Origin: Clarireedia homoeocarpa
Lineage: Eukaryota; Ascomycota; Leotiomycetes; Helotiales; Rutstroemiaceae
Reading direction: 5' to 3'
Length of the DNA stretch: 64,000 nucleotides
NCBI GenBank assembly: GCA_001465935.1
Contig: LNKV01000044.1
Coordinates: 333,709 to 397,708, forward strand
Below, piece by piece: positions 11,701 to 23,859 of the stretch. Each line of letters starts with the position of its first letter. The first letter of the stretch is position 1. The notes beneath the pieces were generated by a model. It was not told where the DNA came from. It did not search any database and saw only the letters and a list, made by a program, of their open reading frames with translations. The position numbers and the translations under genes were made by a program.

Positions 11701-12353
11701 TGATAGCTCATGCGGTCGACAATGAATCATTTTACACGGTCTGGATCGACTACGGTCTTTGTGTGGATTGTACCGTAGCTCAGCTCATTAATCCACCATG
11801 CACGCGGTTCACAATGGGTTTATCCCTCCCCTCAATCGAGGAGTCGTCAAAGAAACATTCACATTAGTGACGCTGCTTGGAAAGATGCAAGCAGAGCGAA
11901 TCGGTGTTAACTAGCGAAATTTCCCCGTATTGGATCGTGCCAACCATGAAAGAAAGCATAGAGCAGCATCCGATTCATGTATGGCGTGCCGCAAGCGTCT
12001 ATTTTCACCATTTATTATGGAGAACCTGGGACTCGATTCACATGGACTCACATCCATCCGACTTTCCGGGGAGGCAGGAAGACGGGATTTTAGATCCAAT
12101 GATGAGATATCCCAATCTCTTGCGCTGGCAGGGTGGCGGTGCCAACTTGCCCTGCATACAGCTTCTGCACTGCTGACTACTCATTTCTTTGCCAGGCTGA
12201 AAAAGTACTTCCTTCGTACTTCCGTACCTGACTTAATTCTCTCGAAAGAAGCTTAAAACTTACACCTTTCCTCTGGGCTTTCTGCCCATCTAATTTCATG
12301 AGAGCAACTGGAACAATCTGAGATTGGCACCAATAGGGAATAGCCGACATAGG
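11701..12353. other. Divergent promoter region between arylsulfatase and MFS gene
   Basis: Two plus-strand open frames (11877-12176 and 11930-12256) are short and have no domain. The region sits upstream of two divergently transcribed genes, so regulatory function is the likely content. No specific site is claimed. Confidence 0.45.
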
Positions 12354-14404
12354 ATGGCTGCTATCCCCAGTATACGCGAACCAGCTGATGGAGGCGACTC
12401 GAACCGGCCTTCATCTAGGAATACCGACTCAGTAGAGTCATATTCGGAAACCGACTCTCTCCTCTCGCCGAATACAGCTGCTTCAACGCCCAATTACAAG
12501 ACCACGGAATTTCCATCAGATATTGAAGCTAGACCTCACCGTAGTGATGAACAATCCGAGGACACCACAGTTAAGAAAGTCACGAAAGGAACCGCGCTCA
12601 TAATAAGTCTCTTGTTCATCGGTAAGCTCTATCATTGAACAAGCCGTATTTGTGGAGTATACTAATCGCATCCGCAGGCGTCTTCATTTCTTATGCGGAT
12701 GGCACCCTCGTAATCGCAACGTATGGCACTATCGCCTCTGAGTTTGGTGCACTGGGCGATGCGAGCTGGTTGACAACCAGCTACACGTTAGCAATGTGTG
12801 CTGTGCAGCCCCTTACAGGAAAGTTAAGTGATATATATGGGAGAAAGAGTGTTCTCCTAATATCTTACTTTCTTTTTGCTTTTGGGTGCGTTTTAACGTA
12901 CGTAGATGTCTATATCATATACAACTATGATTAGTGATGCTGACAATGACAGCGGGATTTCAGGTGCAATGTGGCAGACCATTCTTGGTAGGGTAGTTGC
13001 GGGAGTTGGGAGTGCAGGTATGAGTGTTATGGTGTCTATGTTGATCATTGGTAAGTGATGACAAATAACCTCTTCGCACCAAATTCTGGATTAAGAATGT
13101 CAGATCTCGTACCTTTCATTCAAGTAGCAGCTTGGAGAAGCTATGTCAATGTCGTTGGTACGATCGGTAGAGGAATTGGCGGTCCTCTGGGAGGCCTGCT
13201 TGCGGATACTATTGGATGGCGCTGGTAGGCATTTCATCGCCAACTCATTTTTATTTTTATCTAATTAGCATTTCCAGGTCATTCATTGGTCAGGGTCCTG
13301 TAATGCTTGTGGCTATCATTCTCGTAGCTGCGAAGCTTCCCGCTCACTCGACCTCCGACATTGTGCAACCCGAAACCGAACATTCGAGACTGCGGCGTAT
13401 TGACTTCTTCGGAGCTTTCCTCCTGGCCAGCACGGTGGCTTCTTTCCTAGGAGCTCTCAGTCTTGGAGGACAGAAATTGCCATGGTCTCATCCTATTGTC
13501 ATTGGTCTTTTACTTGGCTCTCTCCTGCTTAGCATCTCATTTGTGTTTTACGAGAACAAGTATGCAGCTGAGCCGATTTTCCCGCCTTCCCTCCTTATTC
13601 GCCGTGAGGTGGCTGCCCCATATGCTATTCTAGCCTTGCAAACGGGAGCACAAGTTGGGGTAAGTTTCAATATCCTCCATATATTATACCTATGTACAAT
13701 CTAACATAGTCCAGATGATGTATTCCGTACCAATCTACTTCCGTGTCGTCCAAGAAAGCAGCAACACGCTAGCGGGCCTGCATCTCTTCCCTGCTGTAAT
13801 AGGTAACACACTCGGCGGCCTTCTTGCAGGCTTACTCATTCAAAAGTACGTTAAAGATATTCCCCAAGGCGAATCCAAACACGCCTATTAACGATTCCAT
13901 AGAACTAGACGTTATACAACCCTCCTCACGCTTTCAACACTGTCATCCGCCATATCGTACACTCTACTCATCCTCACATGGAGCACAGAATCACTTTCCC
14001 TCATTCCCTCCCTCTTCATCTTCCCGGGGGGCTTCGGGCTCGGTATCACCTCCGCTTGCGCTTTCATAGCTCTCACCGCTTCCATTCAAAAGAAAGAATT
14101 GAGTATGGCTACCGGTGGAATGTTTTTAGCGGGCAGTATCGGCATGGTGGTTGGTGTAGCGCTGTGCGCGGGCGTATTGAACAATTGCCTGGGAGCTACC
14201 TTGGCTGCTTCCGGATTAGAGAAAACCGTCATCAGGAAGGCCATGGAGGATGTAGGAAGTATCAAGTACTTGGATGGCGATGTGAAGAGGTTAGTGGCCG
14301 GGGCATATGTGAAGAGTTTGGAGGCAAGTCACGCGATTTCATTGAGTTTCTCTCTACTGGCATTTGTTGTCTCGCTGCTGGTAAGAGAGAAGGAGATCAA
14401 ATAG
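12354..14404 (+). CDS. Major facilitator superfamily transporter, DHA2/vacuolar basic amino acid type
   Basis: Membrane antiporter. Seven exons (12354-12621, 12678-12885, 12953-13050, 13104-13224, 13278-13659, 13715-13845, 13903-14404) sum to 1710 nt, 569 aa. A polar N-tail of about 80 residues precedes the first membrane helix. Visible motifs are the MFS loop 2-3 motif GKLSDIYGRKS, GRVVAGVGSAG in helix 4, and the antiporter-like GPLGGLLAD in helix 5. About 14 hydrophobic segments fit the DHA2 layout. The nearest familiar relatives are the Fnx1/Vba vacuolar basic amino acid transporters, but DHA2 drug exporters share these motifs, so the substrate is open. A TTG codon 30 nt upstream is in frame; the ATG at 12354 is the proper start. 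The second intron uses donor GTGCGT. Confidence 0.9.
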
Positions 14405-14815
14405 ATGCAGGTAGAAGAAGGAAAAATAAAATTCAAATATACCAACAAAGACTCAAAAATAATGCTTCCACCTCCAATGAGGACGCCAGAGGAGCTGCAA
14501 GAAAGATTTACAATATTCAATTAACAGCCGACCGACAGTCTTCTAGCAACGCATTATATCAAAGGCTATGTTATGTTGTGCATGTCAACAGCCATATTAC
14601 CCAAACACTGCATTGTTAAGATTCCTTGTTTTCGGTGGGGCGCGAGTCACAAAGAATATTGATACAGTCCTGTATAAGCGGAAAATGATCATGTAAACAG
14701 ATATAAAATACATGGTCTAAATTTTTGTAATCCGTACACACAGCCAGTGAGTGACTGACTGATTATCACCATCTGAGCTCATGTACAAAGGAGAAACAGA
14801 AACTGTAGTATTTTT
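14405..14815. other. Convergent 3' intergenic region
   Basis: About 410 bp between the 3' ends of the MFS gene and MIC60. AT-rich, with no gene seen; probably both 3' UTRs. Confidence 0.6.
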
Positions 14816-16937
14816 CTATTCAACTCTCAAACTCTGCAGTCTCGCTTCCGTTGCAATTACCTATTCAATGTTAGGGGCTTGAAAAGCGACAATAGTTGGG
14901 AAGACACTTACATCGAGAGCTTGTTGTACTTCAAGAACTTTTCTCACCTCACTCAACCAATCCCTACTCAGAGTCTTCGCCCATCCCTTCAAGCCATTCA
15001 TTTCTCTAGCAGCACCATCAAGATCCCCCTCCTCGAGGAAAGTCTCTGTTCGAGTCAGGATGCTCTCCACATCATCACCGGTAGCCAAGCCCTTCTTCTT
15101 GAAGAGAAGCTTGCTAAGCACGTAACTCGAGGCGTGACTAGCGACACCAGCTTCTTCGGGTAGCAAGGAAGCTTTTCGGACTTCAGCAGCTACGCGACGG
15201 AATCGATCGATCAGCGCAGCCGAGCTAGGTACGCCACGCTGATACGCAACAGGGTTGATGGATGCAATTGCCGCGTTAACAACCGGATCATCAGAGGCGA
15301 TCTCCTTCAGAGCCGCAAGCTCTCTTGTGAAAGGACGCGGCATCTGAGATTTTTCCAAGTTAGCACGGACAGCCTCGACAGCCACGTGAAGATGCTGGGT
15401 TTTGAGATTTTCGTCAATAACCGAGTTCCAGTCGCCGGTAAGTTTTTCGAGGTCATGGACAGTGTTCGACAGATCAGAGAGCTTGCCAAGGCGGCCCTCT
15501 CGCTCTTGCTCAACGCGGTTCTTTACATCGGCTAGGAATGCCCGCTTAAGCTCTACTGCTTGTTCCATCAGTCGATTCTTCAGCTTTTGCTCGTTGACCT
15601 CATTAGCACGATCAAGTTCAGCCTTGAGCTTTTTCTCATAGTTTTCGTGGATTCTCTGACGCTCTGCCTCATATTCAGCTCGGAATTGAGCCTCTTGTTC
15701 TGCTTGCTGATTCTTGAAGTTTTGCATAAGTTGCATGGCGGCACGATCGAATTCTAATTCGTTTGCTTTGATCTTCGCATCTGCCTCGTTTAAGGCTAGC
15801 TCCTTCATGCCTATAATTTTGCTTCCGACCCTGTTTAACTCTGCCTTTGCCTTGTCCATAGTCGATGTGAAGCGGGCGTTGGCGTTATCTGCATTGACAA
15901 CTGCAATAATATCATTCATAATCTTAACCAACTCCTGTACAACAGGCTCCTCAGCATTCGCAATATTGATGGGGTCAATTCGTGTGATCTTTTGAGGTGC
16001 CCTAGATGGCTCATTGACTTCAGGCACTTTTGAAGTTGCCTTCGGTGCGGTTGCTGGTGCCGGTGCTGGCGCCGGCGTTGTGGTTGGTTGGCTATCGGTA
16101 GCCTTGACTGGAGACGCGCCCTTTTTCACATCTTCAATGGCTTTAACTCTATCTCCTCTATGTGTCTCCTGGGGAGTTTGAATGGCCTCCGAACCCTTTG
16201 CTTGTCGACCTGAAGATGCTTTGTTTTCATCCGCAACCCTCCATGACACTCCACTTTGGCTTGGTATTCTGATCTGCTCGCCGGTATCTCTGGGCCTATG
16301 AGAGCGGTTGGTGATTGACGGAAATCTTTTTCTGAATTCTTGTTCTTCAAAGTAGAGAACAGCCTCCTCTCCAAAGGGCACGTATTCCGTAAAGAAGTCA
16401 TGGAAGTTGTCATTGATTCGGGAATAGTATACGCCGCCGCCGAAGCCGAGTGTAGTAAGGAGGAATAAGGTTGTGAAGAATTTGCGGAAGAATCGTCGTG
16501 GCTTTGGCTTTGCTGCTGGCGGTGGGAGTGGTGGAGCTGCAGCAGGAGGCACTGTAGGAGGGTTTGGAGGAATTCGGGGAACATTATCAGCCGGAATGGT
16601 AGTAGAAGTTGGGGTAGCCGGAGTTGGGGTAGCTGTGTTAGCTGTCACTACTGGGCCTTGTGGTAATGGCTCAGACGTAGCGGGGCTGGCAGACCCTGGA
16701 AGTACTGGGGGGGAAGGGTCGTGAATGCTTGGTTTATCTGCATAACTCCTCTGCAACAGCAATATGTCAGTTGCCCTGGTGCTCAATTGCATCAGAATCA
16801 GAATGGGTTCATTGAAAGCTACATACCATGCTATCCGATAACACCCGGCCAGCTTGCGTCCTCCATTGATATCCTGCACCGATAGCGTTGGACCTGAGCC
16901 CAAACGCTCTCGACGATCGAAGGGAAGCTCGCAGCAT
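14816..16937 (-). CDS. MIC60: MICOS complex subunit Mic60 (mitofilin)
   Basis: Inner mitochondrial membrane organiser that builds crista junctions and contacts the outer membrane. Exons 16937-16827, 16750-14912 and 14860-14816 sum to 1995 nt, 664 aa. The N-terminus MLRASLRSSRAFGLRSNAIG is a typical basic presequence. A Pro/Ala/Thr-rich linker leads to one membrane helix (FFTTLFLLTTLGFGGGVYY, around residue 140) and then YVPFGEEAVLYFEEQEFRKRFP, which is characteristic of fungal Mic60. A long charged coiled coil follows, then the mitofilin domain ending LSEVRKVLEVQQALD. The last intron (14911-14861) must be removed to reach the conserved end VIATEARLQSLRVE; reading through it gives a false C-terminus. 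Confidence 0.95.
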
Positions 16938-17672
16938 GACGGGCTGCGTCGAGCGACAAGTGATTAATGAGAGTTGGTGTTGTTGAAAGGCTCGTGCTCG
17001 GTGCAACTTTAAGCAATAAATGGATTTCTGGATAAAAACACTTCAAGTTCCAGCAGAAGCTCGGACCAGCACCCATTAGCTGCGATGATGCAGAAAAGCA
17101 AGGGTGGGAGATTTTAAGAAAGGCTGCAAGGCTACTGGTGCAGACAGGACGGATCAACACGGGCGTACTCACCGACCCATCAACTTATCAAGATTCGAGT
17201 TCCGCATCTGGCTGGGTTGATATTCTCTTTGGGATTGGATATAGGTTCGTACTTAGGGCACTTCATTATCTTCTGTTGCAGCCGACTAGTAGCTCAAGTT
17301 AATCGTTTCTACATGATATTGTGCAATCATAAATTATTTAAATGCAGATTCTATTGCATATCTTACAAACCCAAAATGCCGCAGAACTAATCCATGAAAA
17401 AGTAAACCCTCTCGCGCCCGGCAAGCAGAATTCTGCTGCAAATCAATAACCTGCCACGAGAACTCAAGAGACATCAAGGTATTAAAAACACTGCTCTCAT
17501 GAATGTCGAAGGAACCACGTATAGCGCCATGGCCTTCAATCAACTAATTTCATCCCAAAAATGAACACTATCTGAGGAAGGCTGCCTCGACAACAGCTCA
17601 TCCTTGGTATCAACGGTTCTTTCCCCAGACATGTCGCATACTCCGCCCACCGCGTATCTGTCACGAATTTCC
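16938..17672. other. Intergenic between MIC60 promoter and Rab5 3' end
   Basis: Upstream region of MIC60 and 3' flank of the Rab5 gene. Open frames on the minus strand (to 17172 and 17543) have no domain support. No gene is called. Confidence 0.5.
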
Positions 17673-18668
17673 CTAACAGGCGCATCCCCCAGCACCTTGT
17701 GTTCCTGGCGCCTCTGGTCTCAAATCCACGCCAGCTCCGCGTGGTCCGGCTCTTGGGTTCCTTGGACCGGCCTGATCTAATGGCAACTTCTTTGCAATCG
17801 CTGTGAACAATTCTCTTACGTTCTCGGATGTCTTGGCGGAAGTTTCGAAGAATAGTAACCCGGCTTCCCTAGCATATCCCGCGGCGTCTTCTGTAGTGAT
17901 GGCACGTTTGTCGGGTTGTTCGGTAACCAAATCGAGTTTGTTGCCAGCTAGAGCGATGATGATGTTCTCATTTGCCTGTCTTTGGAGTTCTTTCACCCAT
18001 GATTTGGCCTTATCCAACGAAGACTAAGACATGATTAGCTGATGTGAAAGTTTGAAAAATATAATCAGGGAGACATGCTGCTTGTGTAATATCGTAAACT
18101 ACCACTGCGCAGTTGGCATTTCGGTAGTACATAGGTGCAAGAGACTTGTATCTTTCTTGGCCTGCAGTATCCCATATCTCAAATTTCACAGTTGTATTTT
18201 CGTCGAGTGATATCGTTTGGGTTAAAAATGCTGCGCCGATAGTACTCTCACGATCTGTAAAGTATATGATCAGCATCGCAGTCTTTGTTCAAACGTCGCC
18301 AAATGTGCTCGGCATGTTGCACGAATCTCGACACCGGACTTAATTTAGATTGAAGGCATACTTACAATCGTCGAATTGATCCTGCAAAATAAGTTAGTGC
18401 TGGCAGACACTCGTCCGGGACAATTTTGATAAATACCTTAACAAATCGTAGGACTAGCGAACTCTGTTTGATGCATCAGTATTGATTATGAAGTGTCTGA
18501 TAGAGAATGCCTATACCTTTCCAACTGCGGACTCTCCTATAAGAAAGCATCAGTATCTATTCAGTGCGACAACTAAGTTCATCGGAGCCACATACCAAGT
18601 AATACCAGTTTGAATTGCGCAAATCGAGAGTTCCCAGTACGGGAGCCGGGCGGACCTCGAGCAGCCAT
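17673..18668 (-). CDS. Rab5-family small GTPase (Vps21/Ypt5 type)
   Basis: Early-endosome GTPase controlling vesicle tethering and fusion. Six exons (18668-18596, 18536-18517, 18463-18437, 18381-18366, 18254-18079, 18023-17673) sum to 663 nt, 220 aa, normal for Rab5. G motifs: GESAVGK plus SSLVLRFVK (P-loop, split by introns), switch I YRESTIGAAFLTQ, which is diagnostic for the Rab5 branch, WDTAGQERY (G3), GNKLDL (G4) and ETSAK (G5). The C-terminus ends CAC, a double-cysteine geranylgeranylation signal. The fifth intron (18078-18024) begins with GC rather than GT; no GT donor keeps the frame. Two exons are only 20 and 16 nt long. Confidence 0.95.
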
Positions 18669-19352
18669 GTTGGATTTCTGAATGAGAACTGATGAAGGAA
18701 TGGATGGGTATTGGCGGCAGGTATGGTGTGGTTGTTGTATATGCAAGTCGTTGGAATATCTGCCAAATAGACTACGAATGTAAAATGGCGGAGGCAAGTT
18801 TTAAAAGGCTATCTTGGTTTTGGAGTAACAACAGCTCAGGCTGGGAAGTGACGACGATCGCTTCGATTAACACGGACGACAATCACGTGGGACATTGTCT
18901 TTGAAGGTCAACCTATCACTCTATCTAAGATGGCTAGATTCACGCCTGAGGAGGCTGAATCAATGGCTCACGGCACATGAAGAAAGTTGATGAAAGGCTG
19001 CATAACAGAGTACAATTGCTATTCTTATGCAGAATTCGGTCTCACTACTCGTAATTATGCTTCCTGTGATGTAAGATGAAGCAATCTGTAGCTGTTCCAA
19101 ACATAAATGAAAAGCGCAAGTTAAGTAGTTGAAGTGTCTGAGAGATTTGGAACATGTGGAGCAGTTTATTAATGCCAAAGGGGTGACTTTATTTTACCCG
19201 CGAAGGTTAATTTTAGAAACAGTGAGTATCCAAGCTTGGAATTAGAAGACAGCTATATCTAGCTTGACCAGTTACCCAACCAAACGCTTCCTGCCAAACG
19301 ATTGAGGAGAATATTCGCACACGGTTTTTCTTAGGGCTGGCATAGAAACAAC
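18669..19352. other. Divergent promoter region between Rab5 gene and SAC1
   Basis: About 680 bp between two divergent starts. No ORF with domain support. It presumably contains both promoters. Confidence 0.55.
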
Positions 19353-21572
19353 ATGGCAAGCTCTTTACCATTCCGGGATATAAATGTCCACGCTTCAACT
19401 TCCCATTATGCCTTCACTTCTCCAAGTTCGCCCTCGGCACCAACATTAGTGGTTGAGCGTCCTTCTGGCGATTTACGCCTCAACGATGGGCCACTGCTTG
19501 GAGGAAAACGTGTCTCTAGTATTGCCGGTATATTGGGGATAATCAAACTGCGGCTGGGTAAACAACAAGTAACGTTCTTCAGGAGTTAGAACTGATTCGT
19601 GCCAGACAAGTATATTATCCTCATTACAAAGGCGCAGCCCATGGGAAGGTTGAAGGGCCATATGATATATAAAGTCATTACAACAGAGTTCCTACCGCTT
19701 CGAGAACGACCTCTGCGCGATCAAGATGAAGATACCTACCTCAACCTCCTCAAGACTTTCATCAAGTCTGGCCCCCTGTACTTCTCATATTCTTCGGACA
19801 TCACAAATACATTCCAGCGACAGTCGCAACTCGATATCTCTGCACCACTGTGGAAGCGAGCAGATCAGCGATTCTTCTGGAACAGGTTTGTGCAGTCAGA
19901 TCTAATCGACTTCCGCACGTCTGGCTCTCGGTATCAACATGGCCAACAACCTGGGATCGACCCATATATTTTGCCGGTTATATTCGGAATGCTTGAAATA
20001 GTTCCTACTAAGATCAAGTCGACGCCGCTGACGATGGTGTTGATCACACGCCGATCAAGGTATCGAGCTGGAACGAGGTATTTCTCCAGAGGTATAGACG
20101 AGGAAGGAAATGTTTCGAACTTCAACGAGACCGAACAGATCATCCTCCTCAATGATAACGCAACTACCATGAATGCTTTTGGTGGTGGTGCCGGTGTGCA
20201 GAATAGTAAGGTTGGTGGTTCGGGAGGTAAGGAAGTGCAGATAATGTCGTATGTGCAAACCAGAGGAAGCGTCCCAGTGTTCTGGGCTGAGGTCAACACC
20301 CTGCATTACACTCCAAAACTTCAAATCCGTGGGATTGAAACTGCGGTCTCCGCTGCTAGAGCGCACTTTGATGAGCAGATCCGTATTTATGGGGACAACT
20401 ACTTGGTAAATCTAGTAAATCAGAAAGGTCGAGAACAGCGGGTAAAGGAGGCATACGAACAGATGGTCAAAATCTTGGTGTCTGCGCCATCTGAAGCCAG
20501 GCAGGGCGACCAGATTACAGATGAAAAGTTCCATGTTGTGGAGCCAAGCGGTCGAAGACAGGAAATGGATAGACTCCACTACGTATACTTTGATTTCCAC
20601 AATGAAACCAAAGGATTGAAGTGGCATCGAGCTCAATTGCTTCTCGATCAGCTGAGTTCTGCTTTGGAAGCACAACAATACTTCCGCGGTGTTGACATCC
20701 CAGGTGATGCTGAAGGCCGTCTCGAAGTCCGTAATCATCAAACCAGTGTTGTTCGTACGAACTGCATGGATTGTCTTGATCGAACAAACGTCGTTCAGAG
20801 CATGCTTGGTCGCTGGGCTTTGAACCGCCAATTAACAGACCTTGGTGTGCTCAGCCGTGGCGAGACTTTTACTTCAGCGAACCCTGACTTCGAGATCCTC
20901 TTCCGCAAACTTTGGGCTGACAATGCCGATGTGGTCTCCAAATCTTACTCCGGAACTGGTGCTCTCAAAACAGATTTCACGCGCACCGGTGTTCGAACAA
21001 AGGCCGGTGCTCTTCAGGATCTTTCAAATTCTATTACCAGATATGCGAGGAACAACTTTATGGACGGGCCCAAGCAAGACTCATTCGATCTTTTCCTAGG
21101 ATACTACCTTCCTAGTAACGCCAATATTGGCTCACAATACATTTTCGCCGACAAGCGACCTCTACTAATTCAAAGCATACCATACATTCTTGCTTTCAGT
21201 GTATTCTTCGTCCTCATAGGACTCCTCACACCTCGGCTTCCCAACGCCACAGTTCTGCCGCTGAGAATCTTCATTCTCTTCTGGCTTGTGGTAGGCGCTT
21301 GGTCTTTAAGATTCATTTACGTCAATGGCATGTTATATGTAAGTTCTGCCCTCACTTTCATTTGATTTTCCAGGTATCAATCAGTAAGCTGACAATAACA
21401 GGTCAACTGGCCCAAACTGAATCCTAGACCATGGGCAACAGAAGGCTACCTTGAAGCCATTGGTAACGTGCGTAAAGACAAAGTGATCGGAGGGTTAGTA
21501 GCTGGGCATGAAAGAGTCTTGAGCACGGCACGGTATACAAATGCCGAAGAAGGAAAGAAGAGGATTGAGTAG
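19353..21572 (+). CDS. SAC1: Phosphoinositide phosphatase Sac1
   Basis: ER/Golgi membrane phosphatase that turns over phosphatidylinositol 4-phosphate. Exons 19353-19557, 19606-21338 and 21402-21572 sum to 2109 nt, 702 aa, slightly longer than the yeast enzyme. The SAC domain runs from about residue 65 to 520. The catalytic CX5R(T/S) loop is NCMDCLDRTNVVQ, with the nucleophilic Cys and the Arg present. Upstream SAC conserved blocks include FFWNRF and SVPVFWAEVN. Two hydrophobic segments near the C-terminus (IPYILAFSVFFVLIGLL and ILFWLVVGAWSLRFIYV) form the membrane anchor. The last exon encodes a short cytosolic tail ending EEGKKRIE. The gene is divergent from the Rab5 gene; both act in endomembrane traffic. 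Confidence 0.96.
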
Positions 21573-22282
21573 ATCTTCGACATCTCCTGCCCTTCACAAA
21601 ACTTTGTTTTTGTCTTGTCGTTTTTAGTTGGTTCAAACATATAATAGCGAGCGTGCATGCATTGTTTCCAGATAGATACAATATTTGTTGGTGATGAGTC
21701 AGATTGAGGAAGTCTTAGCTTTTTAGTGATAGATGGGTCGAATAGGGAATGGATGGGGTGGTGGTTGGTTGGTTGGTTGGTCTTCACGCAACTGTAGTTA
21801 TAGAGACTGTATGGATTTTGATACACTTTTTTACCTGACGATGGAATATTTTACCATTTCAGTTTCTTAATTGTTGTCCTCCATCACAATTCTCTAAGAC
21901 TGTTTACATATCCGAGAAGGCTGGGTTGTATGACACATGTTTGTTGATGCTATGTTCAGTGTTGAGTATTGGTGAAGCTATTAGAAAGCATAGCAACGTT
22001 GATCTCTTGGGCATTATATTGTAATAAGCCGCCAAATATGAGACTCTTGAACACCAGTCTACGCCTAACTTTTGAAAGAACAAACTGAGCACTGCTGATT
22101 ATCTTATCACTCTTTGGCCTGCAAAGCACTTCCGAAACTTGCGTTCGCTCCTGTTGCTTTGCTTTCACGTTCGTGGAACATAAACTTGTTTCAATATCAT
22201 TGAGACGACTAAGCGCACAGGAGACTTGGGAACTCTAGAGTAACTGATATGCGCTCTTTGATTCCGCTCTAAACATCCACCA
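21573..22282. other. Intergenic between SAC1 and the GMC pseudogene
   Basis: Contains a short (GGTT)n tract near 21762-21781, probably within the SAC1 3' UTR region. Minus-strand open frames here have no domain support. Confidence 0.5.
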
Positions 22283-22760
22283 TCATACCACGTGACAATC
22301 CTTGATTAGATCTGCAGCTTTCTCGGCAACGGCATAAACAGTAGTTTGGCAATTCCCCCTCGTTGGCAATGGGAAACCACTGGCATCTACAACCCTAAGG
22401 TTCTTTGTCCCGTATACCACAAGCTACTCATTCACTACACCATCTTTCTCCAGAGGCAGCATAGCACACGTACTAGTAGGATGCCAGGCACTTAACGCGG
22501 CTTTCTTGATACACCCCCCAATCTTCTCTAGATCATCTATATCTTCTGGAGCGCCATGGTTTCTTTTACCGTTTAGTTTAAGAAAATTCTGGAGTAGCTC
22601 CGATGACATGATCTTAGAAATATACCGTACGTGCCTAGCCGGGATCTCAAGATCGAGGGGTTAGAAAGGTGTTTGTGATCGATGGTTGGGTTTGCTTTGG
22701 GATTTGATGAAGCGTGAGAGACTGTGGAATAACATAACGCTGACGGTAAATAATTATTAG
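22283..22760 (-). pseudogene. GMC oxidoreductase, C-terminal remnant
   Basis: FAD-dependent glucose-methanol-choline oxidoreductase fragment. Recognisable family blocks in order: NPKANPTIDHKHLSNP, then after a one-base frameshift DLEIPARHVRY, the catalytic-region block SAWHPTSTCAMLPLEKDG, and the final block VYGTKNLRVVDASGFPLP followed by TVYAVAEKAADLIK. Two inactivating changes are visible: the frameshift at about 22660 and an in-frame TAG at 22424-22426 directly after VVNE, where relatives have a sense codon, compatible with a C-to-T change. The matching N-terminal piece lies about 1.6 kb away at 24350-24521, with repeat DNA between. Confidence 0.88.
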
Positions 22761-23859
22761 CATCCGCATTAGCACTAGTCATAATGTCATTTGAGCCACT
22801 CTCAGGGATGAAGTTTCTCTTAGTGTTGTCATTAGTGTAAACCGTGTAAACTAGCGCGGTTTGAGGGCATTCCCAAACGTACGGCAGTGCGTTTGAGGGG
22901 TCACAAAACGGACGGAGCGTAGTGCGTGCAAACGGCCGTGTCTTGGCAGTGCATTATTGGAACGCTAAGAAGAGGAATATAATTTAAATTCAAATAATAT
23001 CCATAGTTCTACCACCCAAATTAGTAGCTCTCCTCGTTAGGATCACGAGTGGGTGTACTACCTATCCGACCAACTCCCAAACTTCAATATTCGACTAAAA
23101 TATATACTTTTGAGATCTCTACTCTAGTAAGTGTATATACAAGCTCTTAATGATTAAATTGTATTAGGATAATCAGATATATAAGTTTTCAAATGTCCAG
23201 ATTGCACTTGAACAATCAGAAATCCGAAGTTAGTCGGATAGTTAGTACTGTACATCCACTGGTGGGATCACTCTTGTACAATAATTCCTCAAAACTCGAT
23301 ATATCTAACCACGATTTTAAACACTCAAGCGGCTCCAAAAATACTATTCCTATTCTATTACAACGATCTGTAAGAGTAATCTTTGCGGTCGAAAAGGTTA
23401 TATAATTCACCTTCTCCGCCCGCGTTGTCACTGTACACTTAGTATACGGCCAGTGCATGCCGTTTTTGAAGATACAAAACTGTTTGTACTATCAGTTTCA
23501 ATATCACAAACTACACGGGATCCACTATTACACTAGCGCATACAGTGGGCGTGCACTATTGTACGGGCACACTACTGTAGTGTAGGACTTAGTGTACGAT
23601 CAGTGATACGGTGGCTAATATTGAGGATCACATATGTACGTACGCACGTAGGAATTCGATATTACACACAGATGTGGGTATTCGCCAAGATTATTAATAT
23701 TGAGGATATACTAAAATACCAGAATGTAGTACATTCCTAAGAGTTCAGGAATTTGAACTTCCTGATTAGGCAATTGTGAAGCTAGGGAAAGGAGTCCTGC
23801 TCCTCCACTCTCCCCTCGGCCTGCTTTCTCCCTTAAGAAGTACTGGCATTAGCAACCAG
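22761..23859. repeat. Repeat-derived insertion inside the GMC locus
   Basis: Separates the two GMC remnants. It holds MITE copy B (23044-23274) and AT-rich, ORF-poor sequence with many short direct and inverted words (for example GTACACTTAGTATACGG and GTACGTACGCACG). No reverse transcriptase or transposase could be read. The outer boundaries are set only by loss of GMC homology. Confidence 0.5.
23044..23274 (+). mobile_element. MITE-like inverted-repeat element, copy B (full length)
   Basis: A 231 bp element with inverted ends: CACGAGTGGGTGTACTACC at the left and, reversed, CACCAGTGGATGTACAGTAC at the right, both leading into CTATCCGAC(C/T)AACT. GGAT is present immediately outside both ends and could be a 4 bp target duplication. 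It matches copy A at 2369-2594 in the opposite orientation and supplies the sequence hidden by N there. No ORF of its own. Confidence 0.78.

Noticed and set aside
12324..12353. Extended N-terminus of the MFS transporter starting at TTG
   Set aside because: An ATG 30 nt downstream gives a normal protein; non-ATG initiation is not needed.
14861..14910. Alternative C-terminus of Mic60 (VSVFPTIVAFQAPNIE)
   Set aside because: This is read-through of the last intron; splicing 14911-14861 restores the conserved end VIATEARLQSLRVE.
9621..16937. Possible secondary-metabolite or sulfur-metabolism cluster
   Set aside because: The arylsulfatase and MFS genes are adjacent, but the flanking genes are MSH6 and MIC60, and no synthase or pathway enzyme is present.
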